Source: Myroides phaeus
Lineage (GTDB): Bacteria; Bacteroidota; Bacteroidia; Flavobacteriales; Flavobacteriaceae
DNA: 64,000 nt
NCBI RefSeq assembly: GCF_009799805.1
Contig: NZ_CP047050.1
Span: 124,001 to 188,000 of the forward strand
Reading direction: 5' to 3'
Position 1 is the first letter of the stretch; every line of letters begins with the position of its first letter. The translations under genes and the position numbers were made by a program. Positions 8,114 to 17,025 of the stretch are shown one piece after another. The notes beneath the pieces were generated by a model, which saw only the letters and a list, made by a program, of their open reading frames with translations, had not been told where the DNA came from and searched no databases.

Positions 8114-9973
8114 TTACCCTTCCATTTTAGCAGAAAGTTCGAACCATTTTTCTTCTTTTTCTTCTAATTCGTTTAAAACTTTTTGAAGTTCATTTGCTTT
8201 CTCGTCAATTTGACTTTCGTCTACCTTTCCTTCTGAAAACAATGCTTCTATTTTCGCTTTTTTAGTTTCAAGATTACCAATTTCTCTTTCTAATTTTTGG
8301 TATTCTTTCTGCTCTTGAAAAGTCAAACCATTTTTAACTTGTGCTTCTTTCCAATTTACTTTCTCTTTAGGAGCGTCGTCTTTTAAAGGTTCTATACTAT
8401 CTTCGTATGCACGATAATCAGAGTAGTTACCAGGAAAATCTTCAATCTCCCCTTCTCCTCTAAAGACAAACATATGATCTACAATCTTATCCATGAAATA
8501 TCTATCGTGAGATACAACCACTAAACACCCCGGATAATCTAATAAAAAACTTTCTAAAACGTTTAATGTAACGATATCTAAATCATTTGTAGGCTCATCC
8601 AGAATTAAAAAGTTAGGGTTCTGGATAAGAACTGTACATAAATAAAGTCGCTTTAACTCTCCTCCACTTAACTTTTCTACAAAATCGTGCTGCTTTTTTC
8701 TATCAAATAGGAAGCGTTCTAACAATTGCCCTGCAGAAATAGTTCTTCCTTTAGCAAGAGGAATAAACTCTCCATACTCTTTAATAACATCAATAACCTT
8801 TTGCTCTGGTTTAGCTACGATACCTCCCTGTGTATAGTATCCTATTTTTATTGTTTCACCAATAACTACTTTACCTGCATCTGGTTGTAATCCTTGTGTC
8901 AATATATTAAGGAACGTTGATTTACCTGAACCATTCTTACCAATGATACCGATTCTATCTCCTTTTTGAAATGAATAACTAAAATCATTTAAAATGACTT
9001 TATCATTAAATTTCTTATGAAGCTTGTGAAGTTCTACAATCTTACTTCCCATACGCTCCATATTGATTTCAAGCTCTACCTGATGCTCTATTCTTCTACT
9101 ATGTGCTTTTTCTTTAATTACAAAGAAATCATCAATACGAGATTTAGATTTTGTTGTACGTGCTTTTGGCTGTCTTCTCATCCAAGATAACTCTTTCACA
9201 AACAGGTTTTGCGCTTTATCAATGCTTGCATTTTCAGCCGCAATACGCTCATCTTTTTTCTCTAAATAGTACGAATAGTTTCCTTTATACTGATAAATCT
9301 TACCATTGTCTAACTCAATAATCTCATTACACACGCGCTCTAAGAAAAAACGGTCGTGCGTAACCATAAACAAAGTAATATTCTCTTTAGCGAAGTAATT
9401 CTCTAACCATTCAATCATTTCAAGATCTAAGTGGTTGGTAGGCTCATCTAAAATTAATAAATCTGGTTTATTAATCAAGATTATAGCTAATGCTAAACGC
9501 TTGCGTTGTCCTCCAGATAAGGTCTTTACCTTAGCTTTTAAGTCCTCTAATTTCAGTTTAAACAATATTTGCTTATACTGTGTTTCAAAGTCCCACGCAT
9601 TATGCGCTTCCATCTTTTCAAAAGCTTTTTGATAAGCATCCGCATCGTCTGGATTTTCTAAAGCCTTTTCATACTCTTCGATTACCTTTAGCGACTCATT
9701 ATCTGAAGCAAAAATACTTTCTTCAATTGTTAATTCATCTTGTAAATTTGGCTCTTGTGACAAGAATTCCATACGAATTCCTTTTCTCATCACAACTTGT
9801 CCTGCATCTGGAAAGTCTTCACCAGTCAATATTTTTAATATTGTAGTTTTTCCTGTACCATTTTTAGCAACGAACGCAATTTTCTGGTCCTTGTTAATTC
9901 CAAAAGAAACATCCTCAAAAAGTGTACGTGCACCAAAGGATTTCGCTATATTCTCAACTGATAAATAATTCAC
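8114..9973 (-). CDS. ABC-F family ATPase (Uup-like)
   Basis: 619 residues with two ABC cassettes and no membrane segments. Walker A motifs are AKNGTGKTT and GKNGSGKST, signatures LSGGQRKR and LSGGELKR, and Walker B LLILDEPTNHLDL and LILDEPTNDLDI. A charged linker joins the cassettes and a C-terminal coiled coil (about 550-619, LEREIGNLETKKAKIEALF) resembles that of Uup. ABC-F proteins act on ribosomes or, for Uup, in transposon excision and ribosome-related functions rather than in transport. The start codon is GTG; a -7 box TATTTTTG lies at 9991-9998. No adjacent resistance gene suggests an antibiotic-protection role. Confidence 0.9.
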   Translation of the reverse strand: MNYLSVENIAKSFGARTLFEDVSFGINKDQKIAFVAKNGTGKTTILKILTGEDFPDAGQVVMRKGIRMEFLSQEPNLQDELTIEESIFASDNESLKVIEEYEKALENPDDADAYQKAFEKMEAHNAWDFETQYKQILFKLKLEDLKAKVKTLSGGQRKRLALAIILINKPDLLILDEPTNHLDLEMIEWLENYFAKENITLFMVTHDRFFLERVCNEIIELDNGKIYQYKGNYSYYLEKKDERIAAENASIDKAQNLFVKELSWMRRQPKARTTKSKSRIDDFFVIKEKAHSRRIEHQVELEINMERMGSKIVELHKLHKKFNDKVILNDFSYSFQKGDRIGIIGKNGSGKSTFLNILTQGLQPDAGKVVIGETIKIGYYTQGGIVAKPEQKVIDVIKEYGEFIPLAKGRTISAGQLLERFLFDRKKQHDFVEKLSGGELKRLYLCTVLIQNPNFLILDEPTNDLDIVTLNVLESFLLDYPGCLVVVSHDRYFMDKIVDHMFVFRGEGEIEDFPGNYSDYRAYEDSIEPLKDDAPKEKVNWKEAQVKNGLTFQEQKEYQKLEREIGNLETKKAKIEALFSEGKVDESQIDEKANELQKVLNELEEKEEKWFELSAKMEG

Positions 9974-9990
9974 AATCTTTAATTTTTTTA

Positions 9991-9998
9991 CAAAAATA
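9991..9998 (-). promoter_or_regulatory. -7 box of the ABC-F gene
   Basis: TATTTTTG on the minus strand, 17 bp before the GTG start, giving a leader of about 12 nt. Confidence 0.5.
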
Positions 9999-10038
9999 GG
10001 CTTTTATTTTACGATAATGAAAAACTCTTATTTTCCAC

Positions 10039-11172
10039 CTATTTCTTGCTGTTTTTACCTTTTAAATTTACTACAACATACTCAGACCTTGTCCCCACTC
10101 TATAACGTCCTCCCCAAATGCCAATTCCTGAACTAACATAATATTGTGTATCATCCTTTTTAGAGTAACCATAAGAGTTTTCAAACAAACGATCTGTAAT
10201 CCAAGAAATCGGCCAAACTTGGCCTCTATGGGTATGTCCTGAAAATTGTAAATCAATTTTATTCTCTGCAGCCTCTTCAAGCTGATAAGGCTGATGATCT
10301 AATAGTATATTAACGGTATTATCTTGCATATTTTCAACCAATACTGACATCTTCTTCCTTTTGAGATTTGTTTTATCATCTCTACCTATTACATTAAGGT
10401 TTAAATCCTCAAAATGAATAACACTATCTCTTAAAACAGTAATATTAGCCGATTTAAGAAACTCTATGCTTCTTTCTATTCCTGACAGATACTCGTGATT
10501 ACCAACACAAGCAAAGGTTCCGTATTTGCTTTTAAACTGTTTCAATACGTTGTCAAGCTGATAATACTGTAAAGGAAGTAAACTCACATCGATTAAATCA
10601 CCTGCCACCAATATAAAATCAGCTTTTTCTTTATTAACCAATTTTACCCAGCTGCTTAATTCTTTATTTTCAATTGCATATCCCATATGCATATCTGTCA
10701 AAACAACGATCTTTAAATCGTTTGGCAACTCTTTATCAACCTCTAAATTAAGCTCAACTCGCTTCTTTTGTAAGTAATTTATATGTCCTAATAAAGCAAT
10801 AAATAACGTTCCCCCTATTAGTAACATTCCTCTTTGGGGAGATAAACTATCAAATACCCAATGGTTTGAATGTATAAATAGCCCATTCATCAATCTCCCG
10901 AAATCAAAGAAAACCGTAAGTAAAAAAGCTTGAATGATAAGCATAAACCAACCTGTTCCAACTTTATACAAAGTAGAAGCTAAATAAACAGGTATTCGTT
11001 TTCCTATTGCAAAAAACAATAGAATACTAAAAGTCAAGAAAACTGCGATAAGCATAAAAAGCACTTTAGCCGCAAGAGAAGATTCTACTAAAATTGATGA
11101 ATATCCTGAAAACACATAAACATTCGCAATTAAGTATAACAATAAAATAGCTGTAAAAATATATTTCTTCAT
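10039..11172 (-). CDS. Membrane-anchored calcineurin-like metallophosphoesterase
   Basis: 377 residues. The N-terminal 150 hold about four hydrophobic helices. The cytoplasmic or periplasmic catalytic domain has the full metallophosphoesterase motif set: LTDMHMGY (DxH), GDLID, GNHEYL, a histidine in LLDHQPY, and SGHTHRGQVWP. The layout resembles the YkuE/YaeI group, whose members hydrolyse UDP-2,3-diacylglucosamine-like or unknown phosphodiesters. It directly abuts the stop codon of the histidine kinase gene (0 bp gap), so it is the third gene of the response regulator-kinase operon. Whether it belongs to that signalling pathway is unknown. Confidence 0.88.
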   Translation of the reverse strand: MKKYIFTAILLLYLIANVYVFSGYSSILVESSLAAKVLFMLIAVFLTFSILLFFAIGKRIPVYLASTLYKVGTGWFMLIIQAFLLTVFFDFGRLMNGLFIHSNHWVFDSLSPQRGMLLIGGTLFIALLGHINYLQKKRVELNLEVDKELPNDLKIVVLTDMHMGYAIENKELSSWVKLVNKEKADFILVAGDLIDVSLLPLQYYQLDNVLKQFKSKYGTFACVGNHEYLSGIERSIEFLKSANITVLRDSVIHFEDLNLNVIGRDDKTNLKRKKMSVLVENMQDNTVNILLDHQPYQLEEAAENKIDLQFSGHTHRGQVWPISWITDRLFENSYGYSKKDDTQYYVSSGIGIWGGRYRVGTRSEYVVVNLKGKNSKK

Positions 11173-14127
11173 TTAGATAATAACTTCTTTCAATATTAAC
11201 TTCACAACAGTTCCTTCTGTTGTTCTTTCTACAGTTAAATCTTCGTCTAAATATTCTTGAATCAAGGACATACGCTCACGAACAATAGTCATTCCGTGAG
11301 ATACGTGAGTTGACTTCTTCTGAGAAGCACTACCTATACCATTGTCAATTATATTAATTATCACATCTTTATTTTGTCTTGTAATAACAATTCTAATTAG
11401 AGGTGATTCTATTGACTTTGGAAAAGCGTGAATTAAACTATTCTCTACGAATGGTTGTAATAACATTGGTGGTAATAAAATATCACTAACCCCTTCATCA
11501 ACTTCCTCTACACTAAATGTTACCCTACCATCCAAACGCATATTCTCTATGAGTACATAGTCTTTTAAATACTCACATTCTTCTTTTAAAGTAATTCTCT
11601 CTTTTGAAGAAATCGTTAATGTTTTTCGAATTAATTTTGCAAAACAATCTAAATAATAAAGTGCATCATCAACTTCTTCTTTTATTATATAATATTGAAT
11701 AAAGCTCAGCACATTGAAAATAAAATGGGAATTGAACTGACTTCTAACTGACATTAATTTCACTTCAGCAAGACGCTTTTCATACTCATATTTCTTCCTT
11801 TTAACTGCCTCTTCTTTCTTTATCTGTACTAATCTTGCTTTGTAAAAAAGGAAAAAGATTCCAATTACAACAAGTGTAGCAACAATATAAAACCAAAGTT
11901 TAGTGTAAAATGGCGCTTGAATATCTAAAAACAACAAGGGATAAATTAATTCACTCCCACTATCGTAGTCATATATTTTAATATCTATCGGATAAATTCC
12001 GGACTGTAGATAATGCAAATCTAACCTATTACTTTTTACATTCACCCAATTTTCAGAAGGTTTTAACCTATATTGAAAGTGAAGTTTATCTGGAAATTTA
12101 GCCCCTAAAACATCAAAACCGATTTGTAAATTATTTTGATTAGCTTTTAATTCAAGCATTTTTATATCGTAATAAGGCTTTCCTTCCTTTGATTTTTCAA
12201 CACCATTTATTACTATTTTAGAAATACTAACCTGTAGGCTGATATTCTTCTTTTTAAAATAACTAACATCTAATGTAGAAAGTCCTTTTCCACTACCGAT
12301 ATACAATAGATTACCCAATAATAAATCTGAAGTTATTTCTCCTCTACCAAATCCCTGCTCTTTATTAAAGAAGAACTTATTGTCATTTTCTATAACAGTC
12401 AATCCTTTATTAGTTCCTATTAACAGTTTTTTATCTGCAAACTCTAATAAATTTATATTGCTCCCGTTTATCTCACTATTAGAAATAAACTCCACTACTT
12501 CATATTTACCACTCTTTGTCTCAAGTCCATATATATCATTAAAATCAGTAGCTACATACAAAACTTCATTATCACCTACAGCTAATTCCTTAAGCCTACT
12601 TTCTGCAAACAGTCCTTTTCCTTTTAGAGAAGTAAACTTACCTTCTTCATATACATATAAACCATCTAAAGCACCTGCAAAAAACATTTTATTTGTAGTA
12701 TGGGCAATATCAATTACATCACGAGGAATATCAACACTCTCTATCCTAAAATGGTAATCATAATCCATCTTATCAAGATCTCGATATACACGAACTCCTC
12801 CATAAGGATTTGTTTCTACTAAATTGTTTTTATAAAAACCATACTCATACGTATGAATAGGATAATAAGACATAATATAGCCATTGCGATCAAGCTTGAA
12901 GATTCCAATATTTGTACTTACCCACAAGTCACTTCTATTTTTGACTGCTTTATAAAAGACAATATTTTCAGCTTTCAAATTGTAATCTATTTCAAAAAAG
13001 TGATTTGAAATAGTAGCAATATCACTATACTTTTTATAATGTTGTTCTTGATAACTTTTAAAAACATTTAAAGCTACGTTTTTAATTTCCTTGTCATCTT
13101 GAGTTATGATTAGCCCCCTATCTGAAAAAATAAAGACACGACGATCTAACTCACCAACAGCCATAACGTGTCCTACAGAACTATTATGCATTAAAGGTGA
13201 GAACAAATCAACTTGAAATAAACCTTGACTCTTTGTTCCTAAGTATAAAAAATCATTTTTCTTATCCAGACTTATCGAATATAAATCTGTAGCATCAATA
13301 CCAAATACTTTTGTAATCTCTTCTAAAGACTCGCCGTCCCATCGAAATACACCACCACCACTTTCGTAAACATTTGCACTTACAAAATACACTTGATTAT
13401 TAACCTCCTGTATGTCACGAATACTTGGTATTTCTATTTGAGCGACTAACTGTTTCTTTTTAAAATCCTTTACAAACAAACCAGTCTGACACCCATAAAA
13501 TACTAAACCATCTTTTTGATGAACGGCAAAAATTCTTCGCTGATCATCTACTTTTATTAGTTTATTATTATTAACTGTAAAGACACCGTCATTTATTGTG
13601 GTTAAATAAATTATATCATCAAACTCAAAAAAACCACTTACCTCAAAAGGATGTTGCAAACTCTTTTCAAAAGAAGGGTTCACTATTTTAAAACTACCTT
13701 TATAAATTACAGATACCCCTTCTGAAGTAGCAACATAGATGACATTTTTATACGAAAATATCTTCCTAATTCGATCAGATAATAATCCGTCTTTTTTTGT
13801 AATTATTCGTTTCTCTGTTTTTCCACGAAATAAAACCCCTTGTCCATAACTACCAATCCACATATTTCCTTCAGCATCCTCAAGAATATCCGATATATTG
13901 GTATAGCGATATTCTGCAGCATCCTCATTAGGTTTTACGTTTCCTTGTATCTTTTGTGCCAATCCAGACCTCGAGCCAATCCATAAAACTCCCTTTGAAT
14001 CCACACAAAGTGCTCTAACATCATTAGCTATTAATCCATTATCAATTGTGTACTGTTTCGTTACAATTCCTTGAGCAAAAGAAATCATAGAAACAAAAAA
14101 CAAATAAATAGCTAAAAAAAATCTCAT
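11173..14127 (-). CDS. Two-component propeller sensor histidine kinase (LytS/His_kinase type)
   Basis: 984 residues. Signal peptide (about 1-19, MISFAQG), then a long periplasmic region with two-component-regulator beta-propeller repeats (for example ALCVDSKGVLWIGSRSGLA, NISDILEDAEGNMWIGSYG), a Y_Y_Y domain (about 690-755) and one membrane helix (about 760-780, WFYIVATLVVIGIFFLFY). The cytoplasmic His_kinase domain has the phosphoacceptor motif FNSHFIFNVLSFIQYY (His near 800), followed by a HATPase_c domain with DNGIGSASQ. It autophosphorylates and signals to the LytTR regulator encoded upstream, overlapping by 4 nt (ATGA). Related SusR-like sensors respond to glycans, but the ligand here is unknown. 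Confidence 0.9.
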   Translation of the reverse strand: MRFFLAIYLFFVSMISFAQGIVTKQYTIDNGLIANDVRALCVDSKGVLWIGSRSGLAQKIQGNVKPNEDAAEYRYTNISDILEDAEGNMWIGSYGQGVLFRGKTEKRIITKKDGLLSDRIRKIFSYKNVIYVATSEGVSVIYKGSFKIVNPSFEKSLQHPFEVSGFFEFDDIIYLTTINDGVFTVNNNKLIKVDDQRRIFAVHQKDGLVFYGCQTGLFVKDFKKKQLVAQIEIPSIRDIQEVNNQVYFVSANVYESGGGVFRWDGESLEEITKVFGIDATDLYSISLDKKNDFLYLGTKSQGLFQVDLFSPLMHNSSVGHVMAVGELDRRVFIFSDRGLIITQDDKEIKNVALNVFKSYQEQHYKKYSDIATISNHFFEIDYNLKAENIVFYKAVKNRSDLWVSTNIGIFKLDRNGYIMSYYPIHTYEYGFYKNNLVETNPYGGVRVYRDLDKMDYDYHFRIESVDIPRDVIDIAHTTNKMFFAGALDGLYVYEEGKFTSLKGKGLFAESRLKELAVGDNEVLYVATDFNDIYGLETKSGKYEVVEFISNSEINGSNINLLEFADKKLLIGTNKGLTVIENDNKFFFNKEQGFGRGEITSDLLLGNLLYIGSGKGLSTLDVSYFKKKNISLQVSISKIVINGVEKSKEGKPYYDIKMLELKANQNNLQIGFDVLGAKFPDKLHFQYRLKPSENWVNVKSNRLDLHYLQSGIYPIDIKIYDYDSGSELIYPLLFLDIQAPFYTKLWFYIVATLVVIGIFFLFYKARLVQIKKEEAVKRKKYEYEKRLAEVKLMSVRSQFNSHFIFNVLSFIQYYIIKEEVDDALYYLDCFAKLIRKTLTISSKERITLKEECEYLKDYVLIENMRLDGRVTFSVEEVDEGVSDILLPPMLLQPFVENSLIHAFPKSIESPLIRIVITRQNKDVIINIIDNGIGSASQKKSTHVSHGMTIVRERMSLIQEYLDEDLTVERTTEGTVVKLILKEVII

Positions 14128-14852
14128 AAGTTAAAAGCAGCTAACCCTTTCATTGCTGAAGCAGCAACAGAAACCTCATTTTCATCTAAATCACTATTAA
14201 CAAAAGCATTAGCCTTAAAATACACTCTATTGTTGTCGTTTTTATCTATATACTCTACCTTATCTAAGTTAACAATATAAGATCTATTTACTCGAACAAG
14301 GTTTTTATGTTTAAGCTTCACTTCAATAGCTTTCAATGTTTTTGACAGCAAATGTTTTTGATCTTTCAAGTAAATTTCACAATAGTTATCCGAAGCTTTA
14401 CAATAAACAATATCTTCAACTTTAACAATATGCCTTTTTTGATTACTTTTCACTACTTTATAGTAAAACTGAAATCCCTCTATCTCTTTATATTTATCAA
14501 AAACATTCTGAACATCAGCAATATTAATTGGTTTCATTAAATACTTTAAGCAATTGTACTCATTAATAGCGTCAATAGCATACTTTTCATAAGCCGTAGT
14601 AAAAACAACTTGGAAAGTGTCTTTATTAACATACTTAAATAATTCAAAACCATTTTCTTCTGGCATATGAATGTCTAAAAAAACTATATTCGGAGAATAA
14701 TTATCAATTGCCTTTACAGCTTCTTGAACTGATGATACTGTATGTACTACAATACGTTCATAATACTTAACTTTCTTTTCAATAATTGTTTTTAAAACTT
14801 CTGCTACTTTTGGCTCGTCATCAACGATTAGAGCAACTAATTCGTTATTCAT
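14124..14852 (-). CDS. LytTR-family response regulator
   Basis: 242 residues. The receiver domain has acidic Asp11/Asp12, the phosphoacceptor Asp60 in VFLDIHMPEENG and the conserved Lys in KYLMKPINI. A LytTR DNA-binding domain follows (about 140-240), with VEDIVYCKASDNYCEIYL and LVRVNRSYIVNLDKV typical of the family. It is the first gene of the three-gene operon and overlaps the kinase gene by 4 nt, indicating translational coupling. A 7-bp inverted repeat at the promoter start point (14886-14904) could be an operator. Confidence 0.93.
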   Translation of the reverse strand: MNNELVALIVDDEPKVAEVLKTIIEKKVKYYERIVVHTVSSVQEAVKAIDNYSPNIVFLDIHMPEENGFELFKYVNKDTFQVVFTTAYEKYAIDAINEYNCLKYLMKPINIADVQNVFDKYKEIEGFQFYYKVVKSNQKRHIVKVEDIVYCKASDNYCEIYLKDQKHLLSKTLKAIEVKLKHKNLVRVNRSYIVNLDKVEYIDKNDNNRVYFKANAFVNSDLDENEVSVAASAMKGLAAFNL

Positions 14853-14885
14853 TTGTCGTAAGGTGTTTGTGGTGTTTGTAAGATG

Positions 14886-14904
14886 TTATCACCTGAAGTG
14901 ATAA
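14886..14904 (-). promoter_or_regulatory. Inverted repeat at the response-regulator promoter (candidate operator)
   Basis: TTATCAC-N5-GTGATAA, perfect over 7 bp per arm. It overlaps the predicted transcription start just downstream of the -7 box at 14908-14915. It could be a regulator site or a 5' UTR hairpin. Two tandem copies of GGTGTTTGT (14862-14879, plus-strand reading) follow in the leader. Confidence 0.45.
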
Positions 14905-14907
14905 TTG

Positions 14908-14915
14908 CAAATTTA
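14908..14915 (-). promoter_or_regulatory. -7 box of the response regulator-kinase operon
   Basis: TAAATTTG on the minus strand; start point near 14902, leader about 50 nt. Confidence 0.55.
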
Positions 14916-15285
14916 AGAAATTGAAATATATTTTAAGACATCTATTCACCATTTATAACCTATTTTCAAGCAATTTCATTAGGCTTTATATCAATTTTTG
15001 ATCAAATATGTATTCTCGTTTTGAGAATTTAATTATGGGTGAATTATTCCTTCTTTGTTCTATAATATCGTATTTATAAAAATGTAGAAAAAACACTCTC
15101 TTTTTGATAAATATTACAAAACAATTCCTCCCTTATTATCAAGCTTGTTTTTTCTTGTTCATATACAAGGTACTTCTATATACTATCTATATTTTTTGTA
15201 TATCCAATCTATAATTCAACATAGTTTCTATACATTGGGTATACATAGACTATACATACACTATACAAGCACTCAAAATAAAATT
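14916..15285. other. Gene-free AT-rich spacer with repeated TATAC units
   Basis: No convincing ORF. Between about 15170 and 15268 the motif TATAC/GTATA recurs with short spacers (for example 15229-15268: tatac, ggtatac, ctatac, ctatac). The IS3 element sits at its right edge. Nothing else recognisable. Confidence 0.5.
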
Positions 15286-15361
15286 TGTCTCGTCCTACTA
15301 TAGCTGTACAGCTATAGTTGATAATCCTGTTTTGTACTGTACAGTTATTTCAGTAATCCTA

Positions 15362-16300
15362 TTACTGCTGTACAAGTTCTTTTTTCTCTGTTTTATTCTT
15401 GTAATAATTCTTCCATCTTTTAGGAAGCACCCCTGTTTTTAGGTGCGCTTGATTAGGAGTTAATCTATCACAACTATTGTGAGGTCTAATTTGATTATAA
15501 GCTTCTATGCTATTACCTATTTTTTCCTTAGTTTTTTGATACCCTAAACTTGAGTAGTTTAGATTAAACTCTCCTTTAATTATGCCATTTACTCGCTCTG
15601 CTATTGCGTTATCTCTTGGCTCTCCACTTTGTGTAGTACTTATTGATATATCGTTATCTATTAATAACTGAGTGTAAGTAGCGCTACAGTATTGGCATCC
15701 TCTATCAGAATGATGAATAAGTTTTTCTGTATACATTCTATTTTTTAACGCCATTGTTAAGGCTTTCAAACACCCTTTTGTAGTCAAATCTAGATTAAAA
15801 CTATATCCCATTATTTTATGTGAATAAGCATCTGTGATTAAACTCAGATATCCCCAAGCATTATTTAGTCGTATATATGTAATATCACTTACCCAAAATT
15901 GCTCTGGTCTAATAACCTTTACACCATTATACAAGTCCAAATATTGACCTCTCCATGCTCTAGAATCTGTTGTGTATGCTTTTCGTTTGCGCTGCCTAAT
16001 CAACATTTTTTGACTATCTAATAAATCAAATAAATAATCTCTGCCTATGCTTATCTTATGTGTAGCTAAGCGTTCTTGGAGCATATACTGAAGTTTTCGA
16101 GTACCTACCTTAGGAAGGCTGGTTCTGATTTTCAATACTTCTTGTAAGATGATATCATCTTTTATTGATTGCCGCTCATATTTATTAATTGACTGATAAT
16201 AAGCACTTCGTGTTTTCCCAAACAGTTTACATATTTTGTCTATTCCCTTGGTAGGATATAAGAGTTTTACTTCTTCAACTGCTTGGAACCAGACTTTTTT
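15362..16300 (-). CDS. IS3-family transposase OrfB (rve integrase domain), expressed by frameshift
   Basis: The OrfB frame opens just after a TAG at the slippery site (16300) and ends at 15362, 312 codons. It has no ATG near its beginning (an internal TTG lies at 16135), so it is most likely made only as an OrfAB fusion. An HTH_21-like segment (DKICKLFGKTRSAYYQ) precedes the DDE catalytic core: Asp in WVSDITYI, Asp in LIHHSDRGCQY and Glu in AIAERVNGIIKGEF. It performs copy-out/paste-in transposition. All three catalytic acids are present and no stop interrupts the frame, so the element looks intact. Confidence 0.88.
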   Translation of the reverse strand, partial: KKVWFQAVEEVKLLYPTKGIDKICKLFGKTRSAYYQSINKYERQSIKDDIILQEVLKIRTSLPKVGTRKLQYMLQERLATHKISIGRDYLFDLLDSQKMLIRQRKRKAYTTDSRAWRGQYLDLYNGVKVIRPEQFWVSDITYIRLNNAWGYLSLITDAYSHKIMGYSFNLDLTTKGCLKALTMALKNRMYTEKLIHHSDRGCQYCSATYTQLLIDNDISISTTQSGEPRDNAIAERVNGIIKGEFNLNYSSLGYQKTKEKIGNSIEAYNQIRPHNSCDRLTPNQAHLKTGVLPKRWKNYYKNKTEKKELVQQ

Positions 16301-16812
16301 CTAATATCAATATCCAATTTTTTTTCTGCTACATCAATCAAAGTATTTAATGCTACTATCTTAAATTGTGCTTCAGCTAAAGCCTTTTTTAAAGCTTTTA
16401 CTTCTAAAGATTCTAAATTAGTTGTTTTTTCTTCCATAAGAATTGGAATGTTAATTTCTTTACAAAGATCTTTGTTTTTATTGTAATTAACTAACAACCA
16501 ATTTGTTATTGTACTTTTACTTTCGATTCCATACGCTATACAAGCTTCTTTTATAGTCATTTTGTGTTCTGTAATACTATGAACTACTTGACGTTTTAAG
16601 CTTTCTGAATAAATTTTATTCCTGCGTGTTTGATGAAACTCTATACTTCCATATTTCTTGATCCAACGACTCACCGTTGGTTGCCTTAAATCATACTTGA
16701 GAGTAACTGAACTTTGGGTAGCTCCATTTTCTATTTCTTGAATTACTTTTTCAATAAATTTCAAGTGATAACGATCTGTCTTTTTTTGTCTTGTTTGATT
16801 ACTATTTTCCAT
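16267..16812 (-). CDS. IS3-family transposase OrfA (helix-turn-helix)
   Basis: 181 residues, long for OrfA. It has two HTH-like regions: SSVTLKYDLRQPTVSRWIKKYG (residues about 34-55) and MTIKEACIAYGIESKSTITNWL (about 85-106). A C-terminal coiled-coil segment (LKKALAEAQFKIVALNTLIDVAEKKL) is typical of IS150-like OrfA. It binds the element's ends and regulates transposition. The reading frame overlaps OrfB, and the heptamer A_AAA_AAG at 16294-16300 lies 9 codons before its stop. Confidence 0.88.
   Translation of the reverse strand: MENSNQTRQKKTDRYHLKFIEKVIQEIENGATQSSVTLKYDLRQPTVSRWIKKYGSIEFHQTRRNKIYSESLKRQVVHSITEHKMTIKEACIAYGIESKSTITNWLLVNYNKNKDLCKEINIPILMEEKTTNLESLEVKALKKALAEAQFKIVALNTLIDVAEKKLDIDIRKKSGSKQLKK
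16294..16300 (-). promoter_or_regulatory. -1 programmed frameshift heptamer
   Basis: Minus strand A AAA AAG in the OrfA frame (codons AGA AAA AAG). A -1 slip moves ribosomes into the OrfB frame, which is closed immediately upstream by TAG. This is the standard IS3-family expression signal. Confidence 0.8.
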
Positions 16813-16935
16813 TTTTAACTGTTTTAAAACTGTACAGTTATTTTAGGACGGGTCAAGCACTTTTATTTAAGAATAAAACTACTTATATTCCCAGTTAATC
16901 AAGCTAAAACAATACGACATAAGCTCTTTAAAACA

Positions 16936-16968
16936 AAAATAGCACCCTATGGAATAGGATGCTATTTT
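16936..16968 (-). terminator. Terminator of the substrate-binding lipoprotein gene
   Basis: AAAATAGCAcCCTAT / ATAGGaTGCTATTTT, 14 of 15 pairs, 3-nt loop, T run on the minus strand. Confidence 0.8.
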
Positions 16969-17025
16969 CTTATAATCTACTACTTTCTTGTTTTCAGAGT
17001 AACACTATTGTTGTGAACACTTCTA

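Larger units (their letters stand above)
15286..16855 (-). mobile_element. IS3-family insertion sequence (about 1.57 kb)
   Basis: Two overlapping transposase frames on the minus strand are bounded by imperfect inverted repeats. The left end begins TGTCTCGTCCTACTATAG at 15286; the right end, read inward, begins TGACCCGTCCTAAAATAA at 16855; 21 of the first 26 positions agree. Near both ends ACTGTACAGTTATTT occurs (15336-15350, 16829-16843). A perfect palindrome CTATAGCTGTACAGCTATAG lies at 15298-15317. An 8-bp direct repeat CAAGCACT lies at 15266-15273 and 16854-16861, close to but not exactly at the inferred ends, so the exact boundary and target duplication are uncertain. Confidence 0.85.

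Noticed and set aside
12380..12757. Plus-strand open frame of 125 codons inside the histidine kinase gene
   Set aside because: Shadow of the kinase reading frame; no start signals or motifs.
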